Assembly (NCBI GenBank): GCA_946615495.1 | Contig: CAMOHY010000140.1 | Coordinates: 1-6,218 of the forward strand | Length of the DNA stretch: 6,218 nucleotides | Direction: 5' to 3' | Source: an uncultured Clostridia bacterium | GTDB taxonomy: Bacteria > Bacillota > Clostridia > Christensenellales > Aristaeellaceae | In this document: piece by piece, positions 5,393 through 6,218 of the stretch | How positions within the stretch are numbered: the stretch's first letter is position 1 | Layout: the number at the start of each line of letters is the position of its first letter | The notes under the pieces: generated by a model | Told to the model about the DNA's origin: nothing | Seen by the model: only the letters and a program-made list of their open reading frames with translations | Database searches by the model: none | Made by a program: the position numbers and the translations under genes

Positions 5393-5833
5393 GCTCTCGA
5401 TCCTAATCTCCGTTCCCACTTCCACCATGCGGTAAACCGTTTCGGCGTCCTCGTCCCGGAGGGCGACGCACCCGGCGGTCCAATCGCTTTGAACGCCGCC
5501 GCCATGAATGTATATTTCGCCGCCCAGGGCCGTGCCCCAGGGCGGCCTTTCATTGCGCAGGGCCCTTTCCCGGATGCAGGCGGTCAGGCTTTCCGGCGCG
5601 CCCTGGCCCAGGGCGTCCTTTTCGCTGGGGTAGCTGACGCCCAAAGAGGGGCCGTATTTGCCTATTTTTTTCAGGCATACGAAATAATCCCCCTCCGGCG
5701 TTTTGCCGTCGCCCTCCTTTTCCTTGGGGCCTATAGGCTGGCTGCCCAGCGCCACCGGGCAGGAAAAAAGGCAGGCGCCCGCCTCGTTCCAGACTGTGAG
5801 CCGCCGGGCGGCCTTTTGTATCACGATCCGCAT
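5384..5833 (-). CDS. Small L,D-transpeptidase (YkuD) domain protein without signal peptide
   Basis: This 149-residue protein consists of essentially one YkuD catalytic domain, the fold that makes 3-3 peptidoglycan cross-links or attaches proteins to the wall. The N-terminal strands (RIVIQKAARRLTVW) fit the domain's beginning. GDGKTPEGDY (41-50) is the conserved substrate-side loop. IHGGG (109-113) supplies H110, and SDWTAGCVALRDED (116-129) supplies catalytic C122; the DWTxGC(I/V)A form is common in small YkuD proteins. No signal peptide or membrane helix is present. The ATG at 5833 has AGGGGA upstream with an 8-nt gap, and an in-frame TGA shortly upstream rules out a longer form. The last residues (SGE) and the stop codon lie in or next to a terminal inverted repeat of the adjoining palindromic element. 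It converges on the VanW pair and has its own extended -10 promoter. Confidence 0.9.
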   Translation of the reverse strand: MRIVIQKAARRLTVWNEAGACLFSCPVALGSQPIGPKEKEGDGKTPEGDYFVCLKKIGKYGPSLGVSYPSEKDALGQGAPESLTACIRERALRNERPPWGTALGGEIYIHGGGVQSDWTAGCVALRDEDAETVYRMVEVGTEIRIESGE

Positions 5834-5908
5834 CCTTCCGTCCCCTGCCTTCGTAACTCAAAGCGTTCTTTCTGCCTTGACGGCTGAATAGCAACAGGAT
5901 TTTTTTCA

Positions 5909-5936
5909 ATTATAGCATGGGGATGAAGGAAGCAAA
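5909..5936 (-). promoter_or_regulatory. Extended -10 sigma-A promoter of the YkuD gene
   Basis: On the minus strand a perfect TATAAT (5914-5909) is preceded by TGC (5917-5915), an extended -10. The -35 is weak: TTTGCT (5936-5931) with a 16-nt spacer, or TTGCTT with 15. The predicted start is near 5902, leaving a leader of about 69 nt. Confidence 0.75.
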
Positions 5937-5996
5937 CGGGGAAATTTCATCCGGATTGTATATTTTTTGTTTTTTTCCATTTTCCGTATTTTTAGA

Positions 5997-6025
5997 TTGC
6001 TTTTTGTGCCGAAAGTATGTATAAT
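5997..6025 (+). promoter_or_regulatory. Sigma-A promoter of the right-edge secreted protein gene
   Basis: TTGCTT (5997-6002) and a perfect TATAAT (6020-6025) are separated by 17 nt. The -35 keeps only the TTG of the consensus. The predicted start is near 6032, giving a leader of about 99 nt. The upstream region (5955-5995) is rich in T-tracts, which may act as an UP-like element. It diverges from the YkuD promoter about 60 bp away. Confidence 0.78.
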
Positions 6026-6040
6026 TGGTATGCGAATCCC

Positions 6041-6101
6041 CCGAAAATGAATAATTCGGAGGCGCGTTATCCATTTCGTTTTCATTCATCATCATGATGA
6101 A
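6041..6101 (+). other. Structured 5' leader with two small hairpins
   Basis: Within the leader of the right-edge gene, CCGAA (6041-6045) pairs with TTCGG (6055-6059). Further on, TTCATCA (6085-6091) pairs with TGATGAA (6095-6101) around a three-base loop. Neither is followed by a T-run, so they are not terminators. I recognise no known riboswitch class. The stretch 5834-6130 otherwise holds only the two divergent promoters and I see no gene in it. Confidence 0.4.
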
Positions 6102-6130
6102 GGAAATAAAAAATCATGGAGGTATGACTC

Positions 6131-6218
6131 ATGAAAAAGTTCCTGTCTCTGTTGATGGCTCTTGTCATGGTGCTGGGCGTCGTGGGCGCCAGCGCTGAAG
6201 CCGCCGTTTACGAACGCG
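6131..6218 (+). CDS. Secreted protein of unknown function, N-terminal signal peptide only (3' end outside the window)
   Basis: Only 29 codons are visible. ATG 6131 is preceded by GGAGG (6118-6122) with an ideal 8-nt gap. The protein opens MKKFLSLLMALVMVLG, a two-lysine n-region and hydrophobic core, then GASAEA, a likely signal peptidase I cut site near residue 22-24. There is no lipobox cysteine. It resembles the export signal of abundant secreted or periplasmic-type proteins in Clostridia, but the mature domain is off-window and no function can be assigned. It has its own promoter and a leader of about 99 nt. Confidence 0.8.
   Translation, partial: MKKFLSLLMALVMVLGVVGASAEAAVYER

Noticed and set aside
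5910..6095. A 61-codon open frame on the minus strand starting MMMNENEM
   Set aside because: It has no Shine-Dalgarno site, low-complexity AT-rich composition, no recognisable domain, and it overlaps both divergent promoters.

Overview
The window looks like chromosomal DNA from a GC-rich, endospore-forming anaerobe of the class Clostridia. The main evidence is a full-length sporulation sigma factor SigG with a matching forespore-type promoter. Gram-positive Shine-Dalgarno sites, sigma-A promoters with clean TATAAT boxes, and a respiratory-type flavoprotein reductase all agree with this. I cannot name a genus from the sequence alone.

Layout, left to right. (1) 1-597 (+): the C-terminal end of a flavocytochrome c / fumarate-reductase-type FAD protein, closed by a strong terminator (615-649). 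(2) 739-1521 (+): sigG, behind a near-consensus SigF/SigG promoter (689-718). (3) A gap with GC-rich dyads, then a perfect 16-bp hairpin terminator (1677-1721). (4) 1750-2313 (-): mntP, a manganese exporter. Its leader (2330-2469) fits a yybP-ykoY Mn2+ riboswitch whose P1 stem overlaps the 5' arm of an intrinsic terminator. (5) 2512-2928 (-): yajC, with an excellent sigma-A promoter. (6) 3180-4199 and 4207-5271 (+): two tandem secreted proteins with SH3-like N-terminal regions and C-terminal VanW domains, transcribed from a sigma-A promoter at 3084-3111. (7) 5280-5392: an AT-richer palindromic segment with 8-bp terminal inverted repeats. (8) 5384-5833 (-): a small YkuD-type L,D-transpeptidase with no visible export signal. 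(9) Divergent promoters, a leader with two small hairpins, and the signal peptide of a secreted protein that runs off the right edge (6131-6218, +).

How the genes may work together. The mntP unit is self-contained: manganese should stabilise the aptamer, block the terminator and switch the exporter on. The right half looks like an envelope locus. VanW domains and the YkuD domain both present a Cys/His pair in conserved settings, and VanW proteins have, to my knowledge, been linked to L,D-transpeptidase activity in Clostridioides difficile. The three genes could therefore serve non-classical peptidoglycan cross-linking, though this is inference from domain content and proximity. I see no CRISPR array, tRNA, rRNA, transposase or phage gene. 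Most of the window is housekeeping; the most novel material is the VanW pair beside YkuD and the palindromic element at the end of the YkuD gene.
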